From Ascidia mentula (lineage: Eukaryota; Chordata; Ascidiacea; Phlebobranchia; Ascidiidae): a stretch of DNA of 64,000 nt. Both the position numbers and the translations under genes were made by a program. The stretch covers positions 6,887,001 to 6,951,000 of the forward strand of contig OX387199.1 in assembly GCA_947561715.1 (NCBI GenBank). The letters are read 5' to 3'. This document shows, in pieces, positions 49,492 through 61,900 of the stretch (position 1 is its first letter; each line of letters begins with the position of its first letter). A model generated the notes under the pieces. It was not told the origin of the DNA. It ran no database searches and saw nothing but the letters and a program-made list of their open reading frames with translations.

Positions 49492-52169
49492 ATGGTGCTC
49501 CAATACTTCAGGTGAACTTTTTATTGCGTTTGTCCATTGACATTTAAGATGTGTTAATTGAGTATAATGTTCTGTTTAACCTGTTGATCAGTGATGGACT
49601 GGTGTAAATCCTACTTATACGGTCTTGAATCGGTTCCTAATCTTAAGAACTACGTAATTTTGCAAAATTTTGGAGACACTCTCTTGATAAGCAAGGCACT
49701 CGTTGGACTTGCTTATAGCGAATGGTTTATTAATTTACCAAACCATGCAATATTAAACCAACCAGTCATTTGTTTTCAGTTCTTTCATTTTCCTTCTCGC
49801 CTTCGGTATCACCAAAGGTTGCGACTTGGTTTGTGATCCAGGGTCTATTTGTTTCGTGAAGTAAGTCCTGTATTGCATTTTCATTACCTTGACGCCCACT
49901 AAAAGCATGCTTTCCTGACAGACCCGAAGGCACACATTGCAACTCGAGTGAGCTAGCGATGATGTGCTCAGATGATTTCTGCGAGAACGCCGGGAGATGC
50001 CAAGTGATGGCAATAGTGGATTCGGAAAGTGCTATTGCTGTGCAAAAAATGTAAGTAACCACGTCTTTATGAAACTATATTAAATAGTTTTTTATGTAGG
50101 TGGTGCTTGTGTATATAACCCGCTTCTGTTTGTGTTACATAGGTGCGTATGTACAGATGGATTTACAGGGGGGAATTGCAGCAATACCGTGATGTGCAAT
50201 CCAGAATGCGTTGATGGTGAGGAGTGCAAAATGAGGTAAGTGCTAAACTGTTAGAAATTACTTCGCGAAACAATGTTTCGCAACCACATGGCCAAGGAGT
50301 TCGTATGCTATACAGAATACTTGCATATACAAAATATAACCATGATTATAGGAACGGTAGTGCATCCTGCTTCAGTAAAGGTGGTAGGCAGATCCTGCCA
50401 GATCCTAACCTAATTGACGAGTCTGTCTGCGAACCAAACCCGTGCGCAGGCGATTGCTCGTGTGAACCTTCATGCAAACACGAGCTCGGATATTACTGCG
50501 TCAGCCAAGAAGGCTACATTGGCAAGAACTGCGATATCGGTTAGTAATATTACTGCTACTCGCATCGGACAACAATTTTACTGACGTAGATGCTTCTACA
50601 CAGCTATTCCTCTGGTTACCTGCGGTGAGACCAGCATTGATGTGGAAATTTCAAGCGCCTTCTATAACGAATTTGATAAAGGCATTGGTAACAGCTTCAT
50701 TTATGTGTCGCCGTCGTTAGGCAATCAACAGTGCATAGGTATGTTGACCATTCCCCCAACTCCATTTCTTAATTTTCACCGCATACATAATATTTTCCAG
50801 CACTAGAAACCGCCTTCAACTCGTACCAGTTCGAGATACCTCTTCCATTCACCGACTGCATGACCACAATAGACACTAAAAACGTTGCTGGGAGGGGAAT
50901 TTCTTTTAATAACCAATTATGGATCAACAGGGGTACTGGTGGATCCTTCGACATGCCGGTTCCTATTGTTAACTTCACGTGCATCTACGCGAGGGAGTAC
51001 ACCGCGACTACATCTTTGCAACCGATGTAAGGATAGCAGATCAGGGACAGGTTGAAAAATTGCCCAAATGTTTTCGGTTTTAGGATCGATGGAAATGTGG
51101 TAATCGTAAGCAGATCTGGTCACTACGCGGTCGACATTTCATTGTGCAAGCAGCAAATTTGCCAGAGCTCCTGTCCATCCTACTTGCAAGTTCACGACTC
51201 AGCAGTTTACACCATTGGCCAGATGATTCATTTCAACGTCATGGTAACAACAAAACAGGTAATTCAACGGACGGAGGCGGAGGGTATGCATGCATAATAA
51301 CACTTCTTCATGCAGAGCCTCGTCGATTCCCAGCCAAACTTCATTGCAACGTTGGAAAATCTGTTTCTCTCCTGTAGTGCGGACAGATTCGACAGCAGTG
51401 CAATTTTCACCACTCTAGCAGCAGCAGGGCGAGTTTAAAAAAAAATTACGATTTATCTTTAGCGACAATTAACTAATTTTACATGCAGATGCCCAAGTGA
51501 AAATAAGATGTTTTCCTTCACGATGTCATCGGGCATTTCGTCCACACCAGAATCAGTTTGTGGATCGATACAAGTTCCAAGAGCTACTGGATGCGATAAA
51601 ATTTACATCCATGCCGAAGTCTTACTTTGCATGGCGAGCGACCTCCAGGTAAAAAAAAACCCAACAATTCAAAATACGAAGTTAATATCAGTGAAATAAA
51701 AAAATTGTTTTTTAGCAATGTAACGACAACAGCAACAATTTCTGTACGGTCGCTGCAAGAAAACGGCGATCTGTGGACAATATTGAAAACCAGGCTTTCG
51801 TGGTCATGGGCCCAATCACAATTATTCCCGGTTCCAAGGGACGGAAGATTGAGAACTTGTTCCTGGAGGGAACCAAGAATGGTGCAGTAACATTCCAAGA
51901 TGCCGTCCTGGAACTGCCAGTAAAACCCTCGGATTTTCCAGCGACCCCGGCAAACGACTTGTCTTGTAAGTATTAGACTAATATGTCATGCTGTGAATGA
52001 AGCTGGTCATATTTTGGCAGATTATTCTCCAATCATACTAATTGTTGGAATTGTTGCCTTCGCCCTCTGCTGCACCATGATGCTCGCCTTCGTATTATCG
52101 CGTGTATATCGATCCAGGGTTCAATCAACGACCGCAAAAGCTATAGAATTGCTTCCACCATCGGCGTAG
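49492..52169 (+). CDS. EGF- and ZP-domain type I membrane protein, 572 aa
   Basis: Exons: 49492-49511, 49780-49860, 49922-50050, 50143-50235, 50352-50539, 50604-50738, 50801-51026, 51084-51258, 51316-51428, 51489-51648, 51716-51965, 52021-52169, all in phase. The signal peptide covers residues 1-19 (SSFIFLLAFG core). Cys-rich EGF-type modules follow (CVCTDGFTGGNC; GYYCVSQEGYIGKNC). The ZP domain runs from the sixth to the eleventh exon, opening with TCGETSIDVEIS. A furin-type site RKRRS stands after the ZP-C cysteines, where ZP proteins are normally cut before polymerising. A membrane helix and a short cytoplasmic tail of about 25 residues end the protein. Likely role: a secreted or surface filament/matrix component; ascidian egg coats contain such proteins, but the tissue is not shown. 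The intron after 51428 begins with GC. Confidence 0.93.
51429..51488 (+). other. GC-AG intron in the ZP gene
   Basis: Only a donor at GCGAGT (51429) keeps the frame into the next exon (GG + A, then TGC CCA AGT). The nearby GT at 51433 would leave phase 0 and read into a stop four codons into the next exon. This is therefore a non-canonical GC-AG intron of 60 nt. Confidence 0.7.
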
Positions 52170-53054
52170 TTTGGCTTGTGCTTTCAATTGTGTGTTTGAG
52201 AATAAAAGTTCAGCGATTTAAAGTTTGTAGCTAAAGGAGTAACGGGAGTCCATATACAGTACATTTTCAGTGAAACATAGTAATTGCTGCTGCCGTAGGG
52301 CATGGTCCGCCTACAGCGATTAACAAATTAAAGTTTTGTGCAACGCGCAAACCAAGTACATTATCGCTTCCCGATTATTTACCAGTTCGTTGTTAACCCA
52401 CGTTCTGTGCGCTTCGCTTTCAGTTCACTGAGGAGTGCGAAGGGTTTTAGGTGTGCGGATTTCTCCTCACATTGATTAGATATATATTAAACATATAAAG
52501 ATAAGTGCTTGGCATTGGTTATAAAATTCTTTTAGGTGTAGAACATCCACATTGCATGCAATGTAGTCTAATGGATTCTAGAACGATAAATCGTTTGGGT
52601 TTATTTCTCTAGTTTTTTTTCCCCGATTTCATCGAAAACGACTTGCTGTTCAGAGGAACCTCGCATATTTTTAGATGTTTTTGTTATGTTATCACATTGT
52701 TCAGTGAAAAAAAAACAACAACAAAAGAAAAACATTATGTAAACACATGCGAATTATGGATAAGATTGCGATGTTTTGATTCGTCTCATTTCTGCCCAAT
52801 CCGATTCCCTTTCGGTCCCACATGTAAACGGGCTTATTGACACCAAACAAAGTTAGACAACTGCACAAACGACATTGAATCGTTACATGTTAAGGGTGCG
52901 GATGTCTAAATGTGTATGAACGAAGATAATTGCGGATGTTATACGAAGCTTACTTCAAACACATGGATCAGTTATTGTACTGCATAACAATTTTGTTGTT
53001 CAATCAAACTGATCTCTAAAATTGTTGCCTTCGTCCTGTGACCACGATGATGTG
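52170..53054. other. Spacer between convergent ZP and claudin-like genes
   Basis: It contains the 3' ends of two converging genes. On the minus strand AATAAA at 52600-52605 could serve the claudin-like gene ending at 53055. No coding exon was seen. Confidence 0.5.
52201..52206 (+). terminator. Polyadenylation signal of the ZP gene
   Basis: AATAAA 32 nt after the ZP stop codon, implying a very short 3' UTR. Confidence 0.6.
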
Positions 53055-56000
53055 TTATTGCATTTCTATCGATCTTTGGTCCAATAAAGGACGTTGCTCA
53101 GCAATGTCATCTCTTCTCATACTTCTTTTCACCACCTCTATAACCAAAACGACGACGCCGATGCAAAACAAACCCGAAGCAACCACAGCACACCAGAAAG
53201 GAGCATCCATTGACCAGGTACCAGGATCCACACCAGTGGCATAATCCAGGCATAGAGCGGCCGTTGCAACGCTAAACGTGAAACCTAAACAAACATGTTA
53301 GAAAGAAAGTTTTAGGGTATTTCAAAATGTTTCCAATAGTTTACATACCAGCCAAAAATACAGAAGTCTTGATAAGAAAGCAAAGCCCCTTGTTTAGCCA
53401 GTTTAAATCCGACCATAATTCGAACCAACAGATGAAGAGTTTGACAAATATGACTGATAATGCAACACCGTAAAACACCATTGAACACCAACATACTAGT
53501 CCAGAATATGCTTGCATTGAATGACAGTGACCTTGAAATAAAGTAATACAAAACGTTGTCAAGTCAATGAAATTATTAACAAGGGCGAGTGCCATTTAAA
53601 CTTCAAACCTTGCTATAAACAACGTTTTATGTTATATTTGTTGTTCAACGAGTGTCAACAAATTTAAGTTGTGAGAAGATCCACGAGACAGCACTTACTG
53701 AAATAATCAATGAGTCGAGTCGGCGGTGCGATTTTCCATCCATTCAGAAATATTGCTATAAGTTCTAACACCAGGACTACAACAAAACAAACTCCGGCAG
53801 CCTTGTCGATTTTTCCGCCAAATTCCGTAAAATATTGCAAAAATCCTTCGCCCACTTTTGACCCCGGTTCCGGCGGTTTATACAACTTTATGCATACAGT
53901 TTATTTGGATTATAACTTCTTTATGTTTCTGACTTTATGTTATTTCTACTTATCAACATTTTAACTTCAAACTTTACCTGGTATATTTCTACAACAGCTC
54001 CGGTAATAGCACAACAAGCGGCAGACATCACTAAAACGAGAACCAAGGTCATGTCCGTTTTTGAAAGGTTATATTGAAACAAATACGCAAAGGCGGAAAA
54101 GAACAGGATGATGCCTATAAAATCCTTGTGGTTAGTTCCTGCTGGGCATGATGTATTTGATGTACTAGTTTTATGCTACTTTGCATGCGTAGGCAAATTT
54201 ACACAATGTTGTACCTGCAGAAAGTTTTAAACCCGATAAAATGAATCCAATCTTTTTTATTATCCGATCTTGGTTGTCATGTTCAACTTGGTTGCCCTGT
54301 CCAACTTGGTTGTCCTGTTCAACTTGGTTGCCCTGTCCAACTTGGTTTTCCTGTTCAACTTGGTTGCCCTGTCCAACTTGGTTTTCCTGTTCAACTTGGT
54401 TGTCCTGTCCACCTTGGTTTTCCTGTCCACTTTGGTTTTCCTGTCCACCTCGGTTGTCGTGTCCACCTTGGTTTTCCTGTACACCTTGGTTGTCCTGTCC
54501 ACCTTGGTTTTCCTGTCCACCTTGGTTTTCCTGTCCAACTTGTTTTTTCTGTAATTTCTTTAGGATGTAATGGTGACTTTACATTGTTAGAGTATATTTT
54601 CACCTGTACATCACCGGTTGTTTTTCGTATTATTTCCAGAATATATGATGAATAGAACAACATGAGACGTGACACGAGGTAAAACAAACCAACTCCCATA
54701 ATCAATCTCTTTGCTGGTGCTTGAATATCTGCAAATCATATGACTTTAATGCTTGCAAGCGGACAGGTCTCTGGTACGATTATGATGTCAAAAATACATC
54801 TGTAAATACATACATCAGGAAAGAAAAGCCTTCACTTACATTGTCCTGTGGACGTGCTACAAGGTTGGGTGCCGAACACATTGTAAAACATGCTGACCGG
54901 TTCGTCATTACGCTGGATGGGAACAAAAAATACCATCACGAGAAGAACCAACTCGGTTACATACACAAAGTAACGAAGTAGATCCAAGTTATTTGTTTCA
55001 GACAACTGTTGACTTAATATTCGGAAAAACTGGGTGAGAAGAGCCGCCGCATAAAACATGGCCGTTATCCAGCCCCAAGTTAAACTTGCACCAGGGACTA
55101 ATGTGTCCTTGGCAATCCCTTTGTACATATCCGAGGTGAAGGCGTATATTGCAAATATGTACAGGCAACCTGCAACAACACATTGAACATATGTCTCGTG
55201 ATTTTTGTTTCAATACAGCAAATTGTGTTTAAAGGAAAATGGTAAAAATGGCACTAATTTTTTTTCAAAAAAAAATTGGGTATTTGTGTTGCCAGGGACC
55301 GCCAAAACGGTTCTGACCGAAATAAAAATGTTGTCACCGCATGCCCGAAAAATTACGAATTAAGAAATGGTCAAAAAACAGTGAAATAAACCGGTCAGAA
55401 ACTGTGCGTTAATACATGTTTTATAATAAAGTAAAGAAGTTTGTTACAAAACTTATCGCATATTTCAACTTACGATATTTTACTAAACAAACGGCATACA
55501 AATACCAAGGGATATACAACAAACATTGAAAACACTTATTTCATTGTAAATTGGTTGTTGAAAAACAAACGCACGAACTTACCGAATATGGTGAGGAAAA
55601 ACTTCCAAAACCGAAAAACATGCTTTTTGTCTGTACAACAGCAAAGTACTATCCCAACAAGAAATACAACTCCGCAGCCAGCAAAGGTGGTCAAGACAAT
55701 AATCGAAAAGACTCTTGTTGTTCCAAACTGGTAGGCTGTTCAACAAGAATTTTTTTGGTGAGGTTAATTTGGTTACATTGCTTTTTTCGACTTACCGACT
55801 TTCCAAACATTAGTGGGGCTTGTGTTCCAACCAAAAATAAAAGCAGTTATAAAAGTTAATATCCAGGCAACTGCCAAGAGAATCAAAAATACATATTCAA
55901 GTTTGCTGTGCCAGTCGAGGTGATACCAATTCCCCTTTTGACCATTATTACAACCATTGAGACAAACCTTAAATCAATCAGTTAGCATTGGGTGGGTTAG

Positions 56001-56985
56001 TTCATATATTTGCTTATTTTTTGTTGGCTTTGCATTTGTGTTATTTCTGGTAGGCTACATACATACCCGAATCAATTCACAAACTGCAGCCAAAGAAGTA
56101 CATATACCGGATAAAAGTACAATGATCAGAGGGGCCGATATATTAATAACGTGTATGTTATAATCATTCCAGTAAATCCCGAATCCAACGAACGTTACAA
56201 TGCCTAAAAAGTTTTGTTTTTATAGGCCATTCCAAGTTTATTATATATTTTTAGCCTGATGAAACCTATACTTAAGTAAACCTTTCTTTGCACACATGTA
56301 TGAGGCGATTCGTATTACTACTATTGTCCTAAGCGTAAATTACCAAGCAGTAGCTAGCAAAAATGTTTTAAAATAAAACATATAAAACGTCAACTATTTG
56401 TTTCGTTTGATTTCCTTATAACTTCACCGTGAATTGCAATACTTTTCACCAAAAAATGCCGTTGTTTACCTCACGAACAGCATTTACATAGGTCTCAAAA
56501 TTCCATTTCACCAATATTACCTGCAATAAAACTGATAACGGAGGCCACTATTCTGCTGCCATTCGTATCACAAGTGCAGAATCGAATACCGAGCGACAAT
56601 AGTCGTAAAATCATGTATGTCATCCCGATTCCCGACAATGCGTCATATAGGTGGCATGGAATGACTAAACAACAAACAATGGAATAAATCGAATGAATCC
56701 TGTCTAATTAATTGTCACACACATTTAAAAGATTTCTTTAATTTGGTTATACGGCAGTCGTTATTAAAATTATACCTCATTATATGTGTACTTGTGTTAC
56801 TTACAAGGGTCCTGTCGGGCCGCACATTGCTTAAATATTCCAAAAACGATGAAGAAAAAACTTATTGGTTTGTTGTCCTTCCATGCAGGCACAGCGAAAC
56901 CTGCTAAAGCCAGTAAGACGCTAAGTAAGGTCAAGATTGGGATGGCTACACCACAACATTTGGCAACACACTGTTTTATATCCAT
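53055..56985 (-). CDS. Tandem claudin/PMP22-like 16-helix membrane protein, paralogue B (770 aa)
   Basis: Exons, in gene order: 56985-56805, 56664-56521, 56203-56067, 55967-55796, 55735-55583, 55169-54840, 54728-54604, 54548-54215, 54114-53978, 53885-53699, 53531-53349, 53284-53055; phases agree at every junction. There are four units of four membrane helices. Units 1 and 3 carry a claudin-like first loop (VPAWKDNKP..FGIFKQC with a second Cys; FVPIQRNDEPVSMFY..). Units 2 and 4 carry a GW motif after their first helix. The loop between helices 10 and 11 is enlarged by 14 copies of a six-residue repeat. The C-terminus is cytoplasmic and polar. Function is unknown; by superfamily it may act in cell contacts or membrane organisation. 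The acceptor 22 nt before ATG may be a trans-splice site. It is a head-to-tail duplicate of the gene at 58974-63215. Confidence 0.88.
54282..54542 (-). repeat. Coding minisatellite, 18-bp unit, 14 full copies
   Basis: Fourteen tandem 18-bp units (54282-54533) plus a partial copy differ by a few substitutions. Read in the phase fixed by the flanking exons, each encodes a variant of Gln-Glu/Asp/Gly-Asn-Gln-Val/Gly-Gly/Glu, with no stop. The other minus frames give DRKTKV- and TGKPRW-type repeats, but do not fit the exon phases. Two subtypes occur: V/E-type units at the low-coordinate end and G/G-type units at the high end. This suggests array growth by unequal exchange, and the copy number is probably polymorphic. 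Confidence 0.9.
54549..54603 (-). other. 55-bp intron flanking the coding minisatellite
   Basis: The donor GTGAAA and acceptor ATTACAG (minus strand) give phase 0 on both sides and connect helix 10 to the repeat exon. Reading through instead leads into another repeat frame that ends in a stop at 54391. The sister gene has a single 132-nt exon here, so this intron and the repeat appear to be gains in this paralogue, or the sister lost them. Confidence 0.7.
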
Positions 56986-57007
56986 TTGCTACTTTAGTGA
57001 TGCACGA

Positions 57008-58973
57008 CTGCAACGGTAATAAAAAACAACGTTATTTTAATATATCATTGTTAAGCACTGCAATTTCATAAACTTTTCTACTGATTAATGTCGTAATAAC
57101 AAATTTAACATTTGTCGACTGCTTAAGTTATTACATAAATATCTGCAAGAATACTATAAACGAACCGTGTAAACCAAGTCACTGCTCAAATTAAAACGGG
57201 ATCGCACAAAACTACAACATACCTAATTATAACAACATTAAGAAACAAATTTTATCTGTTGACTTTCACGCCAGAAGCTAACGTCATATGGAACTACCAG
57301 CATGGCTGAAGGTAGCAAACACCAACTAAATTTCTCTCGAAGCGTAGGTTGTACCTGAGGCGTGAAATACCAACGATTCTCCTTCATTGGAGCATGAAGC
57401 TGAACCAGGTCCTGGAAGCATGTGTGTTTGTGCAACATATTTTATCGTCATTCCTATTTATCGGCTTTTATTGATCACGTATGATTTTTATGACAGCTCT
57501 TGATTGTGGTCAAGTAATGGAATGTATGCGTGAAAGTCACGCGAAGGACTTGTTGTGTGAAGGGCTTACATTTTATAGCGATTTTAGGAAAGGCATCTAC
57601 CCTACTAGTTTTAACAGGTCATACGAATCCCTACGGAAGGAACATTTGCTCGTGAGATCATTCCTAATATCAGACGAATTGGCTGTGGGATGCCCATTGT
57701 TATTCTTGTAATGTTGCTCAAACACCCCTGGGGTTATGCAAAAGGGACATGATGCCCTGAAATGCAATTTCTTAAAAAAATTCCTCACCGCTTGACAGCA
57801 TGAGTAACTTTGAAAATTGTGATATTTTGTACTGCAGGGCACAACATACGCATGTGGTAAGCACAGTACTAATTAACCAGCACGTCGACCACAGAATATG
57901 ACTCCTGAATAGGCGTGCATCGAATGGCAGTGAGCATCTGAAGGGGAAAGTAAGATTTTTAACCCGTTAAGCCAGAGGTTACCACATAGTGTAGTTCACT
58001 GTTTTGCTTTTGTGTGTGCGCTTAAAACTGATTTGCCATCTTCCCAGTACAGATTCATAATCGGAAAGAACATAAAAGATGACACACAAAACACTCATGT
58101 TTCTATCTAGAATGAAATTTATCGTTAATTGTCGCGCGTTAAAATTTAATTGGATTTGAAAGCTTTTAGTTTTCTTTCCATGGTGGATTTATATGCACAT
58201 GCCTATAAATGATGGGCCATATAATTTCTTCCCTTGAACTTTTGTTCCAAGTAAACTGTGCTTTTTGGTTGATGAAAAGCGTTTTGTTGAAGCCAGCAAC
58301 ACACAAATGTCAATGTGGAAACGGCAATGTTATCCCATTGACTGTACTGTTAGGGAAGTGCAACTTAACCAAGCGTGACGAATTATCCTCTTTTTCAGGT
58401 AGGAGTTTGGTTTGCAACGCAGTATTTTTTCTGTTCAGGTCGATCACCCATCAAGCACACAAACTAACATTTTTACAGACAACACATTTTAGCGTAATTT
58501 CGGTAATGATCTTTCCTGGTGTGCTTCCTTTGTTTTCCACACGAACTAAACACACTAGAAACACAACTTTGGGATGGCGAAAACAATTTCGTACAATTTC
58601 TATTTCTTGGCTTTTTGCTGATGGGTGCCACGTATATTCGACACATTCAGGAGGCGTTGAATTTAAAGAAACACACGCCACTAAACAATAATGGAAATTA
58701 GCAATGATATAAACAACAATATACACATCAACATATAGACCTGTGTTGCGCACTTTACAAAACGATCTCTTGGCTTGTCCTTCACTATTACAACATTTCA
58801 GTTCAAATTAACTGCGAATACAAAACATACATGCAGGTGATAAAATTAAAATTTCTATATGTCGCCTAAAATATTTGTTTGGTTGTGCCTGGGTCAAACA
58901 TGTTAAATAACCACTGATATAGATACACGGCTTGCTACAATGCATCGCTTAACACATTGTAATTGAGCTTAAA
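57008..58973. other. Spacer between the two claudin-like paralogues
   Basis: About 2 kb holding the 3' end of one paralogue and the promoter of the other. A minus-strand acceptor (gttgcag) ends at 57008, 22 nt before the ATG of the downstream gene. A 160-codon plus-strand open frame at 58209-58691 shows no domain. No leftover exon of a third copy was recognised. Confidence 0.5.
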
Positions 58974-61900
58974 TTAAACCCTGTTGGTAAAGTTTAAAAA
59001 GAAATTCTTGTAAGTCACACAATAGTCTTCCCGCACGACCAGCACCAAAATGCACAACAATCCAAGACTGTTGAAACCCGATAGGGCGACGGCTACCCAG
59101 AACGGGGTATCCAGAGACCAGGTACCTTCGTCCACCCCTGTCCCAATATCAAGGCTTAGAGCTGCTGTTGCGAAGCTAAATGTCAACCCTGTAGGAAAAA
59201 CATCAAAATACGAATTGAAACACGTGCAGACAAAAGTACTGCTGTGTAAGACTTATGCAGCGTCAATGCTATTGGCGTATTTAGTAGAATTGCTTAAAAA
59301 TCACACCACAAGGTTTTTGCAAACCATCATACCTCCCAATAACACGAAGGTCTTGAAGCAAAGGCGCAGTTTTTTTTTTCGGTCGAATTCCAAGTTGGAA
59401 CACAGGACAATCAATAAGAGTAAAGCGGCAACTCCGTAAAACAAAAAAGAGCCAAAAAGCACCAGTAGAGAGTATGCTTGCATGGAATGGCAGTGGTCGC
59501 CTGTCCAAGAGATAGAAAAATGTTTTGGGGACATTTTATGAGCAAAGATATATGTTTTAAATGCATCAAGTTCTCCTGAGTTTATCGTCAATGTAATGGT
59601 TTTATGCTCATATCAAGGTTCAGACTCACGCGGGCGGTATATCATACTTTTGTGATAACCTTAGATTTAGTTGGGAATTATGGGAACTTACTGATGTCAA
59701 CAATGCGGGTGGATTGACCGACTTTCCAACCTGGCAACACAATTGTCGTTATTTCCAAGGCAATGGAAATGAACAGCACCACAGCTGCTGTCACATCAAT
59801 CGTAGTGTCCCAGTTAGAGAAATAGGTGTACAACTTTTCTCCGATTCCTGTTCTGCCACCGGGTGCGTCATCACCTTGCTTTATTTTTGTTTGGTCCTGA
59901 AATAACCGTACTGATCAGTCAGAGCGCTTAAACCATATGCTAAGTAGAAAGCCTGATCGTATTTTTACTGGAAAACCAGGGCTCGAATCCTAGTGTGGTG
60001 AAAAATAGCTGTATTAGTGAACAATAAGATTACACGCTCTGTCAGTAAATCTAAAAAAACGTATTTTTTTTAACCACACCGGGATTCGAACCCAGGATGT
60101 CCCGGCCCCGAATCTCGATTAGGTTTTCTTATTTTTGATACCTGTTTGATTTCCACAGCACCCCCAGTGACAGAGCAGCATGCAGCGAACATCACAACTA
60201 TCATAGCCATGGTCATGTCGGTCACGGTGAGGTTGTACACAATCAAGTATACGAGACCACTCACGAACAAAAAAACACCTTAAAAAAGTTAGCTGTGGTA
60301 AGTCAAGTTTGGTGCATTTCTGTTTTCATGCGAATTTTGTTGAACTGGCTACGTAGTTTATCTTTTTTCACACAATATGCATGCATTTTATGAAGAGGAC
60401 TGATTTTTTGCACCTAAAAATGCTTACCTGCGATAATTTTTGCAACAGGAAGAATTACTTTGGACTGTACAACGTTGGATGTAATCACCAATAGCAAACG
60501 TACAGTCAAAAAAGATATTCCAACCCCGGCTGTCATGCGTTTTGGTATCGACTGAATGTCTGTAAAATGTACGATTGAAAAATAAATTGCTTCATAGGAA
60601 ATGATGTGAAATTTGTTAAAATTTACAAGAAATAATACTAAAATAAATTTGAAACATTTGTGCTTTTGAAAATGATTAGATCTTCCCATTGACATTAGTT
60701 TTTGGATCTTTTGTATCTGTGCTCGTTTTGTTTTCATGAACGTATGTAATTTTTCCCGGACTTTGGACTATCAGTTTAATACAAAGGCTTCACAGACCCC
60801 TAGTTTGACCGTATGCATATTCTTTTATCAGGCAACTGTACACAATATGTAAAAACGTCTTACATTGTCCTGATGAAGTGTTACAAGGGTGAAAACCAAA
60901 CACGTTGTAAAACATGCTGACAGGTTCCAAGTTGCGTCGAATCGGAACAAAGAAAACGGCGATGATCAAAATCAACTCGCTCACATAAAAAACGTAACGG
61001 AGCAAATCCCAATGACTTTCTGCTGTTAACCAGTGGCCAAATAGCAGAACTACTTGTACAAGCAGGGCTGCTCCATACAATGCGGCAGTTACCCAACCAA
61101 ATGTCAACGCAAGACCAGGTTCCAGGGTGTCTTTGTCAATTCCTTTGTATAGATCGGACGTGAAGGCGTAGATCGCAAAAATATAACTGCAGCCTGCCAA
61201 CACATACATACTGATATACAATGTAATTCCCAAAAATATTGATATCTAGACTCCGACGACAATGTCGATGAAAATGGTAGCGAAACTGGAACAAATTCGT
61301 ACTCAACGAAAAGTTTGTTAAAATCTGTGCATTGCTTTGCAAAAAAACCTGATATTTGGCAGAAAGCAATAACAAAGTAATCTAGCAACTATGCGGCTCA
61401 ACCTCTCGTTGTGAACGGGTTACTAATAAATTCAACTTACCTGTTACAAGAAACAAGAATTTGTATAATCCTCGAAGCCGAAATGCCCAAACGCACGGTT
61501 TGGTGAAAGCTTCCAGCCTCTCCTGAAAGAAGTAGTTCAAGAAACCGAAAAGAAGAGTCAATCCACCACCGGCGAACGTGGCAATCACGATACTTGAAAA
61601 CACTTTCGTGGTTTTCTTTTGGGAAGCTGAAATATTTTTTTTATGACAACGCCCGTAACCATTTTTTAACTCGAATTCATCATGTGCCAAACTTACAAAT
61701 TTCCCAGATTGTCGTAGAGTTCTTATTCCATCCCGGTATTGAAGCAGGGATCAGTGTAGAAAGCCAGGCTGTCGTAAAGAGAACAGCTGCTGCCAGCTCC
61801 CATTGCTTTGTCCAGGATACCGCGTAAGCCGTCAAAAGATCGTGGTCATCATCGCCGGTCTCTTCATACCTCTGTGGAAAATTATCATGGAAGTCGATGA

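Noticed and set aside
54260-54570. Repeat ORFs on both strands over the minisatellite
   Set aside because: They are by-products of an 18-bp unit lacking stops in several frames; only the frame fixed by flanking exon phases is taken as coding.
58209-58691. 160-codon plus-strand frame between the claudin-like genes
   Set aside because: No domain, no conserved pattern, and the opposite strand is equally open over part of it.
60864-60895. CTGATGA followed by GAAAAC on the plus strand
   Set aside because: It falls in a coding exon of paralogue A and has no helix II pairing, so it is not a ribozyme motif.
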